This document shows positions 11,401-22,438 of a DNA stretch of 64,000 nt, in pieces. Within the stretch, counting starts at the first letter, position 1; each line of letters begins with the position of its first letter. The stretch comes from Diphasiastrum complanatum (Eukaryota; Streptophyta; Lycopodiopsida; Lycopodiales; Lycopodiaceae): the NCBI GenBank assembly GCA_029204225.1, contig CM055097.1:54454368-54518367 (forward strand). The letters run 5' to 3'. The position numbers and the translations under genes were made by a program. The notes below the pieces were generated by a model that was given only the letters and a program-made list of their open reading frames with translations, made no database searches and had not been told where the DNA came from.

Positions 11401-13126
11401 GTTTGGCCTTCTTTTTTGCAGCTGTTATCCCACAGATGAGCTTCGTAGCGTCCCGTCCAGCGATGTCTAGAAAATTTACGTCAATCGAGTCCCAGGAAAG
11501 CATCAGACTCCTGCTGCTCGTATTGTTCGTAAACAAGGAACACATAGCAAAACACAATATAGCCGATTCTCCATAACAAAAGAAATTTGAACATCTACTC
11601 ATGATCTTCGTCATTCCACAGATAACGATACAAATTTTATCACCTGGATAATTATCTTCGTTATCTACTGAGAAGGATGCCTCAGAAAGAAGAAAGAGAG
11701 ATGATTCTTGATTAGGAAGAGATTCCCAAAGTGATTTCACAGCCATGTAAAAGCAGTACCTCGTAACTCCTCTATAGATGGACGTGCGTTGTCCAAACGT
11801 GTCGATGGACTTTCTTTGAGAAGGTGCCTTGGCAGCAGCCTTTGAAGCCAGTCTCTTCTTGGATTCGGTAGGGGAGCTCACAGCATTCACCATCTGTGGC
11901 GCAGCAATGGAGCTGGACTGTGAAACTGGGCTCATGGAGAGGGCCAAAGATTGCAGATTAGCAATGGTGGTACAATCATTCTTGGAGGAGTTGCTAGATG
12001 ATGTATCTGCATTCTCCGCGTTATTTTGGTGCTGCCGCAGCCATGTTTTCAAAGCCGATATCCCGATCATACTCCCATTCTCAGCGGCAACTGCAGCAGA
12101 AGACCCCGGAGGAACTTGCAAAATGCAGTCTGAAAACAAATGTTCATGACCGGTTGTGCCAAAAGCTTCATGAAGCAGGTTCTGTGCATGGATTGGTCGA
12201 TTGTTCACCATCTCCATGCAGACGTTCGCTTCTCGGTGCTGAGATTGACCATAACTAGCTTCATAAACTGGAGATTGAAGAGCTGTATCCGTCACTTCTT
12301 CCTGATGAAAATGTGCTTGCACATCTCTGAATGGATACAGTCGAGTTACATTTGTCTGAGAGTTTTGTCTGGAGAGGGAAACATGGCTATGGCTGCCGGG
12401 TGCGTAGTACATTTCTTCCATATTACGCTGCTGTGGATGATCTCTTTCTGCATACCTACCACCCAACGATACACCACCCAAGAAGTCTTCCAGCTTCGGA
12501 GCTTCAGGCTCTTTCTTGGCTTGCACCATTGCATACTCCGTGTGCGCATCACAATTGTGTTCGTTGTTGCTCTTGGGCCTTGGATATGGCGTGGCAAGCA
12601 TTTGTTCAGGGTGTACAGCAGCTGCAACGTGGAATCCTCTCGACGGTGCCATCCCAGAAAGCGGCCAAGCTGGATCTACAAAAGCAGCAACAAAGAGATC
12701 ACGTTTATTTCTTGGGCCACCACTTCGATTTATCGACAAGCAAATTACAATTAATCTACCTGCATAGCAGTACTGCTACAATCACGCCCGCGAGATAGCT
12801 TCACATATTTTCAGATAGAGAGAACCCACTTACCAGCTATAGCTTACAAGCTTACCTCCAGTATGTGCTTGATTCAAAGCCTCCATAATGCACAGGGAGG
12901 CAGTGCCTGTGTTAGGAGGAATCTCAGGCATCTCCGGAGATGGCACGTTTCCTTCCGAGACTCCATAGCAGTCCGAAGATCCATCGTAGCCGATGCTGGA
13001 CTCTGACACCTTAGTTGGTACCATGGAAAGGCTGGTAATGGAGGACTGTTGTTGGCTGGAATCTGGTGCATCAAAGCGAGGATGTGGTGATAGCGAGAAG
13101 CCCAGCCAATTATCTACAGACATCAT
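8456..13126 (-). CDS. AINTEGUMENTA-like/PLETHORA-class AP2 transcription factor (nine exons, 794 aa)
   Basis: Coding exons by reading splice sites: 13126-12856, 12675-11760, 11466-11384, 11222-11214, 11040-10952, 10019-9946, 9649-9599, 9435-9359, 9270-8456. All introns are GT-AG, phases agree, and the sum is 2385 bases. The start is the first of two ATGs (MMSVDN). Motifs: WLGFSLSP (7-14) and PKLEDFLGG (150-158), both typical of the euANT group; a basic patch near 362-379, possibly nuclear-localising; TFGQRTS (383-389); AP2 repeat 1 (about 389-456) with the insertion [14 protein letters not shown]; linker with [12 protein letters not shown] (457-481); AP2 repeat 2 (about 491-556). The Gln/Ser-rich C-terminus would be the activation region. 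Family members are nuclear DNA-binding regulators of meristem, embryo and organ growth. The C-terminal and middle regions are lineage-specific, and I cannot say which AIL/PLT subgroup it joins. Repeat 2 has HHQQGRW where HHQHGRW is usual. No miR172-type site was recognised. Confidence 0.95.
11214..11222 (-). other. 9-base microexon of the AP2-family gene
   Basis: On the minus strand ...aaacag|TTTATCTGG|gtacgt. With a preceding G and following GA it encodes V-Y-L-G-G, giving the invariant [20 protein letters not shown] of AP2 repeat 1. Without it the frame is kept but the conserved YLG strand is lost. A microexon of this size at this place is a known feature of the AP2/ANT family. Confidence 0.93.
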
Positions 13127-13368
13127 CCGTCTGCTCCCTTGGTCAATTCAAAACTTCACTCGAAGATTTCAAGCTGGTGATCAGAGCTTGCAAACAAATG
13201 GGTTAGAAGGGATTGAACAAGGAAGCTTACATGAGCATGAAGAGCAAGAGTCTACCAATCAGAAGCTGCAGCATGTGATGGAATTTCCTCTACAGTCCAT
13301 CGACTGCAGCTACTGTTTTGAAGTGTCGGGTGGAAGAAGCTGGTTACAAATTCAGCACTAAGAGAGTA

Positions 13369-13485
13369 GACTTGGCCATGCTGATCTTACTAATCGGTGA
13401 AATAATAGACTTGATCATGCTGATCTGAGTGCTGGGTAAGAGTGTACACTTGGTCACGCTGATCTGGGTGCTGCGCAGTATGAAA
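13369..13485. repeat. 39-bp tandem repeat, three copies
   Basis: Copies start at 13369, 13408 and 13447 with exactly 39-base spacing. Each begins with a form of (g/c)acttg(g/a)(t/c)ca(t/c)gctgatct. The middle copy has a TGATCA palindrome. The array lies about 240 bases upstream of the AP2-family start codon. Confidence 0.7.
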
Positions 13486-14170
13486 GAAATGCTTAGTTAC
13501 TCTTCATCTACAATTTTCAGTGAGTCATTCCAGCTTAAAACAGTTTTATCTAAGTATATCTTCAAAGTCCATCTGCTACAATATAAGCCAGCAGGGAGGC
13601 GTAATCCGAGCTCCCAGACGTAGCTACACTGTCTTGGTAAGAAACATGAGCTGCCTCGATAAAGGTTTGATTCTAGCAACCTTCATCTGTTGCCGTTACC
13701 CTATTCCTCAAAGTCTTCGGTCAACAGCTCTATCACATCTCCATCCTCTCCAACCCAGACTTCATGGACTAAAAAAAGCTGTCTTCATCCTGCAACAGCA
13801 CGGCACGAGAACCCAACAGGAGGCAGTCAGCAGACACAGAGCGCGCTCCACACAGCAGACAAAGCAAAAGGCACGCTGGCAGGGAGCTACAGGTCATGGA
13901 GCTGCTGCTACCACCATAACCAAGCCTGGGCATATCGTGCAACATAACCAAGAAATTAATAGAAAATTCGATACTAGACTCAGGCAAGGATTATAATCTA
14001 AAGTTTACACACTATCGCAAGCCCAAAGCTTATTAAGGCAGCTACTTCAGAGCAGCTGGAGGGAGGAAGCTGAGCGCAGGGCTTTTGGCAACAGATCTCG
14101 GCTATGGCGAGAAGAGATCGCGAGCGCAGCAGCTATGGCGAAACCATGATGGCGGAGTAGTAAAAAGAAC

Positions 14171-14207
14171 AAAAAGAACTATAAGGAAAGGTCAGGCAAG
14201 ACGAAAG

Positions 14208-14253
<46 letters not shown>

Positions 14254-14310
14254 AAAAAGAACTATAGGAAAAGTCAGGCAAGACGAAAGGAGATAGGGAG
14301 AGAGAGAGAG
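14171..14310. repeat. 83-bp tandem duplication ending in a GA microsatellite
   Basis: The unit starting aaaaagaactata(a)gg at 14171 is repeated at 14254 with few changes (gtcaggcaagacgaaaggag in both). The first copy ends in a pure GA run (14213-14248) and the second in a shorter one. Read on the AP2-gene strand this is a CT-rich tract in the likely leader or promoter. Confidence 0.75.
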
Positions 14311-15123
14311 ATTGGGGGGGGGGAGGCGAGGGTGACGTGGTGGTGGAGGTGGTGGTGGTGGCGGAAGCAGTTGCGTCACAAGCCAAAAATAGACAAAAGA
14401 GTAAGAGTAAGAAGAGGCAGGTGGTGGTGGTGGCAGAGGAGGCGGTGGGCCAGGGCAGGTGTTTGTATTTTTTCGTATTTCCAGAGAATGCATTTTTGCG
14501 AGGCGGGCCCAGCAGCAGCAGCAGCGGAGGTGCGACCCTGGAAGGACGCAGCAGAGGAAGCGCCGCTGCGATCGGGCAGACAAATACAAATCTAGGGGGG
14601 TGGCCGGATTCCAGAGAAGAGGGCCGGCCCTCCTGCACCCGCCGTGGCCCGTGGGCCGTGGGCCGTGGCCCGGGGCCGTAGACCATACAAAATAGTGTCA
14701 GCAGCTGAATGTGAAGGTGAAGGTGGCCTGGTGGGGTATATAAATATTATATTTCTTTTTTTTTTAATGTGTTTATGTTATGTATGTGAATGCTGATGTG
14801 TATGAATAAATGAATGTGTTATGTATGGAAGCAGGGAGGGAAGATAAGGAGGGTGGTCTTGTCACCAAATTAAGGAATTTGTAATGATGGGCCCATCCAA
14901 TGGCAAAAGTATAATTGCAAGGGGCTGAATGTGAGTGAGTTCATACCAAATTTATGTGACTCCACAGGCATATATATATATATTAGGAGAATATTTGTAT
15001 CAAATTTGCCTTCTCTTTCTCATTCTTAGGAGATGGAGGGTGGATGTTGGACCTCACCTCTTCTCACATAAGATCAAATTTAATAAAACAAAAGAACAAA
15101 AAGGGATCTATTCTTATAATGTC

Positions 15124-15274
15124 AATGGTCTAGATTTTTTCTCTCCAACCTAGCACTTTGCATTATCATGTCAATGCTCTAGATTTTTTTATTTGCAAAC
15201 TAGCACTTTGCAATACCATAGCAATGCTCTAGATTTTTCTTTGCAAACTAGCACTATGAAATACCATAGCAATG
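15124..15274. repeat. About 49-bp tandem repeat, three copies
   Basis: Units begin with aatg(g/c)tctagattttt at 15124, 15173 and 15223, with a trailing aatg at 15271. Each carries (a/c)ctagcact(t/a)tg. Periods are 49, 50 and 48. No function is assigned. Confidence 0.75.
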
Positions 15275-17207
15275 TTATATATCACCCCACACCCATAGCC
15301 ATGGTTTGGGGTGTGGTGGTGCAATGTGCTTGAGTTGGGCTTGGCCGACCATTTTTTATTCCCAACATGTGGATGGGCATCTACTTGAGCCCAAGGAGAA
15401 TTTCACATTAAACAAAATTAATGACATAATTCACATATTACAATATTCAAATCTTAAATCCACATTAAGGCTTAGCAAATCTAGGGTGCAAACAATCCAA
15501 TTTTCCTTTCTAGTGTCTTCATGGACCCAACAAATGGTCTTATCAAATTAGATTAAATTTACTAATAGTTTACATTCTACCAATGTGGAGTCCATAATCG
15601 TTGGCCCCAAGTTGTAGATCTATACAAATCTATCCTGAATTCAAGCCCACCAATAGCAAAATCCAACATCATGCCCGTGCCGCTCTCCACGCTAAGCAAA
15701 ACCAAAACTTGTCTCTCAATCCATTTATGTCATATTGAGCAAAAATAGTGACCTACATATCATCTCTTGAGAGTGGCAATGTGCATCTCAAAAACTTCGC
15801 CACCATGTTGCTAACATTCTAATTTGCCATCAACATTTTTGTCTTCTTTGCACCATTTGACAATTGTTGCTTATTTTAGGCACATAATTGCTAGCCCTAA
15901 TGCTAAGAGTAAGTTGTGTCATAACATTTACCTTCATTAATGATTGTTCTTGTTAGATTTTCATGCCTAGACTTGATCTAGATTGATCTAAATCTTGTGT
16001 ACATTGATAGATCAATTGTATCTAACATCCAATCCCTCTTGTGGATCATTTTAGAAAAAACGTTACTCAAAACTCAATGTGAATATTTCTAGAGTTGAAT
16101 CTCTTGGCAATAGTTTTTACTTAGATTCATCTATTGGGGCAAAATGTTTCTATCGCTTATTCTATAATGGCTTATATTTCAAAAACAAATATTTAGTTGC
16201 TGATTTTTTACTACTCCACCTAATTTTCTATAGCTAATGTGAATGATCTAGTGGCAACTATATGGGCTCCCACACCCCTCCACACAAACACCCAACCAAC
16301 ACACCCCCACCCCCCCCCACCCCCCCCCTTCCCAAAAAAAAAAAAAAAGTCTCTTATTGTCCTGTATATGTTTCTTAAACTTTATTTTAATGATTTTTAC
16401 ATCTAAAATCTTGCATATTATGTATTTTAATGTTTCATGGCCTAAACATTGAAGTGTCATTTTATGTTCATGCTCAAAAAGTCTTCAAACATTGTTAAGG
16501 CTCATGTATCAAATGCACCCTACTATAGATCAAGTTCATGTATCTTCCCCTCTTCCTATAGCCCTTCAGACATTGTTAAGGCTCATCTTGTTAAGCCCTT
16601 CATTCTTAAGCATCAACTTAGCTCTGTAACATATGAAACCTTCCCCTCTAATATAACATGTAGTGTGCCTATTGTTTTTCTCAAAAGGTGCATATGATGA
16701 CAGACAATATAGCTTTGTCTACTCCTTGACACCAATGCATGAATCGTCAAGAGTCCTCACTTTACCTTTAAATAGTCATAAAGACTTATACTACTATTTA
16801 GTTTAAAAACATTCAAGAATGTTCATAAAACCATTCAACCTAAGAATATAGACTATTGAGAGATGAATTTGAGTTGTGTGAAAATTCAAAGAGCTTTTAT
16901 AATTATTCAACATTTGTAATTTTTTTTTTTTGCTTGGAATTATGGCCTCTATGAATGGTGTACCAATTTTATGATATTTGTAGTGACTTTTGTGCACTTT
17001 TACGTTATGCATTACAACTTAGTAGCCTTTACAGCATTGAAAACTTGAAAGTGAAGGCTATCATATGGCACAAGAGAGGGAAGGTAGGGGTTGTTGTAGT
17101 GTTATTCGCTACCCATGAAAAATTGCTACCCTCAAGAAAAACACCATGTGGCACAATCTTACATACAACAAAGTATGAGTGCCAATTGTGTTTGTGTGTG
17201 TATGAGA
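15275..17207. other. AT-rich intergenic stretch, no gene seen
   Basis: No coding or element signature is recognised. Two local features stand out: a C-run and A-run tract at about 16301-16347 (runs of C up to 10 on the plus strand, so G-runs on the minus), and a direct repeat of cttca(a/g)acattgttaaggc at 16483 and 16564 (81-base spacing). It ends in a TG/GA-rich tract where element E has inserted. Confidence 0.6.
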
Positions 17208-17212
17208 GAGAG

Positions 17213-18248
17213 TGTTAGATTTGTTTACTTGACTCTCCCAAATCCCATCTTTAATCTGCCTCCCCTCATGCTGCATATTTAATCGCATTGTCGCGCAGTC
17301 TGCATATTAACATGCAAATTCTCACTGGCGATGAAAGGACGAAAAGCAAAGGCTGACGTCACACCCTTTTCACGCTCACCCCACGCAGCTGCGCTAACAG
17401 ACTGGACAACGACTGCAGCCACTCACGATCTCTTACAGCACATCCACACTGTACTTTCTTCATCTGCACACCTGTAACATTATGTGTATATACAGAGAGA
17501 GAATCATAGAGCTCATTCATGGATCAAGAGGTTGAGTATTGGACGATTGAGTCCTGACGAAAGATGAGCATATGAGAGTGTATGTAAATTAGCATCAGAA
17601 GCCTATCAGGGAGATAGACGAAGTAGATGCCTTGTGCATTGATTCTTTATCGTCAGTAATAAGGTTTCATTCCTTTACAGATTGAATAAGCTTCTAGGGC
17701 ACGCGGTTTCGTCCGCTATTGTCCTGTGCTCTACCGCATTATTGACATGTATACTTGATATACTTAATCTGATACAGTTCATTGTTCTGCATTCAGATCT
17801 GTGTTAATATTGCTATGCTTATTATTCATTTTGTCTGATCTTTCTAGTTGTTCTTTTAGGTAATAGACGACTAACATTTAGTCTTGCCTTTCACGAATCT
17901 TTCGCGACTAGTTATCAGTCGATCACAGTCTAGCTCTTCGCGACACATAATTTATCTTGCTATTCACAACAAATTATTCTTCTGGCGCTTCATTTATTAT
18001 GTTTGGCTGCGTAATCCAGAATGACCGTGATTTCCATCACTAAAGTTCTGTTCATTCTGATAGGCGTAGTCATGCTTACAGAGAGAGTCGTATAGCTCGT
18101 TCCGCTACACACGAATACTTTCTGTTCGAGTTCGTTTCTCGTTTGTGTTTCATTTTTTGTTCATATTCATCTTACCCCTTTGAGCTAATTTTTCGTTTCT
18201 TACATACGACACCTTTCTCAACTCTCATTCATCTCCCTCTCTCCAACA
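17213..18248 (+). repeat. 5' LTR of element E
   Basis: It starts tgttagatttg and ends ctctccaaca, with TG...CA termini, directly before the primer-binding site. U3 carries tgacgtca (17354-17361) and a TATA-like gtatatac (17486-17493), so transcription should start near 17520. It matches the copy at 22439-23491 along its length with scattered substitutions and small indels. Confidence 0.9.
17354..17361. promoter_or_regulatory. TGACGTCA palindrome in the U3 of element E
   Basis: This is a perfect C-box/CRE-type site, the classic core bound by plant bZIP factors such as TGA proteins. It lies about 125 bases before the TATA-like sequence. The same site is kept in the 3' LTR (22581-22588) although neighbouring bases have changed. 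Binding is inferred. Confidence 0.5.
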
Positions 18249-18260
18249 TGGTATCAGAGC
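18249..18260 (+). other. Primer-binding site of element E (initiator tRNA-Met)
   Basis: TGGTATCAGAGC immediately follows the LTR end. It is complementary to the 3' end of plant initiator methionine tRNA and is the usual minus-strand primer site in copia elements. Confidence 0.92.
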
Positions 18261-18404
18261 TATTTTCATAACCTGATAAGCTTCCACAGTACAAGACTCT
18301 ACTAGCCGATAGAGTAATTGTCTACTTGTTTTGTATTTTCAGTATCAGATTTTCATACTTAACTCATTGATAGTTTCTCCTATCACTTAGACTAATTCTT
18401 CCAC

Positions 18405-21400
18405 ATGGATTCCCAAGGGAAAGCCAGTCCTATCATGGAGAAGTTTGATGGAGCCAATTACCATCTATAGAAATTTAAGATGAAAATTATACTAATGGCA
18501 AAAAAATTGTACGACATTGTTACAGGTGTAGAAGGGAAACCCGAAGCAGACGACACGACAATCTCCAGATGGAAGCTGAAGGATGGAAAGGATTTCGCGC
18601 TGATCATCCTCAACATCACGGATACTCGGATCGGCCATGTATCTGAGGCTCAGACATCGAAAGAAGCCTGGGATATCTTGAGCACACTATACGAAGTGCG
18701 AGATATATCTTCCAAGCTATATCTCAGAAAGAAATTCTACTCCCTCAAGATGACGAATGGTGATTCTCTGTAGAATCACATTAATCGATTCAAGAACCTG
18801 CTAAGACAAATGGCCGCTGTCAGATCTGTCATAGACGATCAAGACGTAGTGATGCAACTGCTTAAAAGCTTGCCAAGCTCTTACGACAGCTGGGTGATGA
18901 TCATCATGACTCATCCAGAATTGACTCTTTCAAGAGTCATTACTATGTTGTTTCAGAAAGACACGCAGAGGAACGAAGCCTCAAGTTCCTCAGCTGATTC
19001 TCACGCCTTGTACACCAACAAGAGCATGACAGAGTTGAAGAAGAAAAAAGGCCCAAAGCAATCAAAGCCAAACCAGAAACCAGCTCAACAAAGGAACAAT
19101 CGAATCCGCAGACAAAGAAGAAGCTATCCTGCAGATATCACAAACAAAACAACCACGAAATACAAGACTACCGCATACTTCAAGCGAAGAACAACAACAA
19201 GGGGCAATTGAATCAAGTGGCAAATGCAGTTGTAGAAGCTCCACAGCCTACTCAAGAAGCGGATCATGATGCCTTCATGAGCAGCCATTAAGGAGCATCT
19301 GGCGACAATTCTTGGTTCCTGGATTCCGGAGCCACTCAGCATATGACTAGCCTCGTTGGTTGTTTCGAGTCCTATACACCTTACAGTACCCAGAAATATG
19401 TCCACCTTGGTGACAATAGCACAGGCTATTAAAGGTGAAGGCACTGTAAGATTTAAGCTTTGCTAATGATTAGTCTAAGCTACTCTCAAAAGTCCTTTAT
19501 GTACCAAATTTATCTACAAATCTGCTCTCTGTAAGCAGAATCACAGATCTAGGACAAAGAGTAGAATTCGAATGTGATCAATGTAAAGTAGTTGATAGGA
19601 CAGGCAAGATCTTAGCACTCAGAAAGAGACATGGATACTTGTACAAATTGAGTCATTGTTTTTTGCCCTCTAGTCAGGCTCTTAGTACTTCAATTCATTC
19701 AAATAAAGGTTTACTTTGGCATTATAGACTTGGTCATTTAAATCATGCTATTGTACAACGAATTTCTAGACAATCTATTGTTCTTGATCTCGACTATCCT
19801 CATGAAAAAGTCGAGTTACCTGTCCGTCAAGACTATCTAGTTGGTAAACAGACTAGGAAACCACTCAAATCAAGCCATCGACATGTTGCTTGAGGGTTGC
19901 TAGATGTTGTACATTCAGATATTTGTGGCCCGATGAAAAATCCTTCGCTGAAGGATGCCAAGTATTTTATAGCCTTTATTGATGAATTTTCCAAAAGGAC
20001 TATGGTGTATTTCATAAAGAATAAATCAGAAGCCTTCAACTGCTTTAGAATCTTCAAGGAGCGTGCAGAGAAGGAGACTAGAAGGACGATCAAGGCTCTC
20101 AGGTTTGACAACGGTGGAGAATATATCTCTATCGAGTTTAAGGAGTACTGCCAAAGCCAAGGCATTGAGCAGCAATTCATCACTCCTTACAGTCCTCAGT
20201 ATAATGGTTAGCCAAGAGGAAGAACCGTACTTTGGTTGAATATGCCAAATGTATGCTATCGCATGCATCGTTGCCTAAGAGATTCTGGGCTGAAGCTGTC
20301 TCCACTGCAGCTTATGTCCAAAATAGATGTTCGACCAAGGCCCTCTCAGACAAGACATCCCACGAGGTGTGGACAGGCTCTAAGCCTTCTTTGAAGAACC
20401 TACGAGTGTTTGGGTGCATTGCCTATGCGCAGATCCCAAAGGACACAAGGAAGAAATTGGACTTCCAAGGTCTCAAGACCATCCTGATCAGATATACTTT
20501 GTTTGACAATATTTATAAGCTGTATGATCCTGATACCCAGCAAATCTTGTATAGCCAGGATATAGTCTTTATCGAGGATCAGTTTGTCGATCTCAAAGGC
20601 AAGGACATTACTCAAGAAGAATGTCCATCACCTGCCATTGACACGACTGTTCGAGTTTCTGGCTCAGGCGTGTCTATCGTCGATCCACTTCGAGACAGCA
20701 AATCAGACGAAGATGTTGCTGCTACCTAGCAACAAATCCCAGGAGCGGTTCATCAGTCGAATCTTCCCAGAAGATCAAGCCGAATGCGCACACAGCCCAC
20801 AAGGTATAATCCCGAGTCTGCCTATCTCTTGATGTAGGAACCGACGACAGTCAAAGAGGCACTTAGCCAACCAGACTCTGATCTCTGGAGAGAAGCCATG
20901 GACAGAGAGTATTCCTCTATGATCAAGAACCAGACATGGTCATTAGTCGAAGCTCCTATTGGCTGCAATATCATTGATTGCAAATGGATCTTTTAAGATC
21001 AAATACAATGCCAACAGAGCAATTGATTGAAGGAAGGCAAGACTGGTAGCATGAGGATTCACCCAGATCCCAAATGTCGACTATAGTGAGACTTTTAGTC
21101 CAGTCGTCAAACATTCATCAATCTGAATGCTCTTGTCTTATGTTGCAGCTGCTGACTTCAAAGTGCATCAACTCGACGTACAAACAGCGTATCTGAATGG
21201 AGTGATACAAGAAGATATCTACATGATCCAGCCCGAAGGATATGTTCTATAAGGGACAAAGAATCATGTCTGTAAACTCCACAAAGCATTGTACGGCTTG
21301 AAACAATCTGCCAAAGCTTGGTTCTAGAGGATCAACACATTCCTCATTGAACAAGGATTCAAACCAAGCACTGCTGATTGCAACGTCTATTCCAAGACAG

Positions 21401-22428
21401 TGCAACAATCATTCATTATCATCACCTTATACGTGGATGATATGTTGCTCTTTAGCAACAATACGAATATTACTAAAGATTTGAAACAGATGTTGTTCTC
21501 AGAATTCGACATAACTGATCTAGGTGAAGCTCACTTCTGTCTGAGAATTCAAATCCACAGAGACAGAGCAAATCGACTGATTTACATCACTCAACAAAGG
21601 TATCTTCACAATGTTCTTAACAGATACAATTTGATGAATTGTAAATTAGCTGACTCACCAATGGATCTAGGCCTACATCTGTCAAAGGACCAATGTCCCC
21701 AGACCAAGCAGGAAGTGGAGCAAATGAGAGAATATCCTTATCGATCGATAATAGGATCTCTCATGTATGCAATGGTCTGTACAAGACCAAATATCTCTTT
21801 TGTTATAAGCTCACTCAACCAATACATGGCTAATCCTGGCATTACCCATTGGAAGGCTCTCATACGAGTCATGAGATATATTCAAGCTACCATGGACCAG
21901 TGCATTTGCTATGGAGATGTCAGCAACGACAATCTCCATTAGCTCAATGGTTATTCAGATGCAAGCTGGAGAGGAGATGTAGACAATCATAAATCCACAT
22001 CTAGATTTACATTCTTCTTCAACGGCGGTCCTATCTCATGGAACATTCGTCAGCAAACTTCTGTCGCACTTTCTTCTATAGAAGCAGAATACATTGCTGT
22101 TTCTCAATCCATCAAAGAAGCGTTTTGGCTGAGAAATTTGCTGTCAGATCTTAATCTGAATCAGTACAGCCCTACAATTTTATTTTGTGATAATCAAAGT
22201 GCTATTGCCTTATCGGCCAACCCTAGATTTCACTCTAGGAGTAAGCACATTGAAATCACATATCACTACATCAGGGGCAAGGTTCTCGACAAAGAAGTAA
22301 GCTTAACGTATTGTAGAACGCAGGACATGGTTGCAGACATATTCACGAAAGCACTGAGTGTTAATGCACACAACAACTTTTGTGCATTGCTTAGTTTGAA
22401 GATCAAGGCATTCACAGATCCAGATTAA
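18405..22428 (+). pseudogene. Gag-pol polyprotein of copia element E
   Basis: Gag starts at ATG 18405 (MDSQGKASP) and shows the UBN2-type copia gag pattern (AWDILSTLYEV, KLYLRKKFYSLKM). Protease WFLDSGATQHMT is near 19315-19350. GAG-pre-integrase has HYRLGHLNH. Integrase has HSDICGP and RFDNGGEYIS, but the region of the third catalytic residue is frameshifted near 20210. Reverse transcriptase keeps LYVDDMLLFS near 21430 but is riddled with stops between 20990 and 21400. RNase H is near 21950-22420 (SSIEAEYIAVSQ, SKHIEITYHYIR, VADIFTKAL). In-frame stops occur from codon 22 of gag onward (a stop where Trp is usual in the YxxW gag motif), so no functional product is expected. Confidence 0.9.
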
Positions 22429-22438
22429 GGGGGGGAGG

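Larger units (their letters stand above)
13127..14760 (-). promoter_or_regulatory. Upstream region and probable 5' leader of the AP2-family gene
   Basis: No coding tract is supported here. The region holds a 39-bp triplicate (13369-13485), an 83-bp duplication with a GA/CT tract (14171-14310), and a G-rich block on the plus strand (14310-14690) containing TGG repeats and GGGCCGT repeats. A TATA-like element (tatata on the minus strand at 14742-14737) could be the core promoter, which would give a leader of about 1.5 kb, possibly with introns. Two short minus-strand ATG frames (13987-13769, 72 codons; 13679-13497, 60 codons) would be upstream ORFs if the leader reaches that far. Confidence 0.45.

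Noticed and set aside
11829-12798. Plus-strand frames opposite AP2-gene exon 2 (up to 204 codons)
   Set aside because: They lie antisense to a well-supported exon, overlap each other in different frames and show no domain.
14179-14695. Frames of 78-164 codons on both strands in the G-rich upstream block
   Set aside because: Low-complexity Pro/Ser/Trp/Arg composition caused by GC-rich repeats; no motif.
16301-16347. C-run tract considered as a telomere- or G4-based regulatory element
   Set aside because: Irregular runs next to an A-run look like simple sequence; no gene start nearby.
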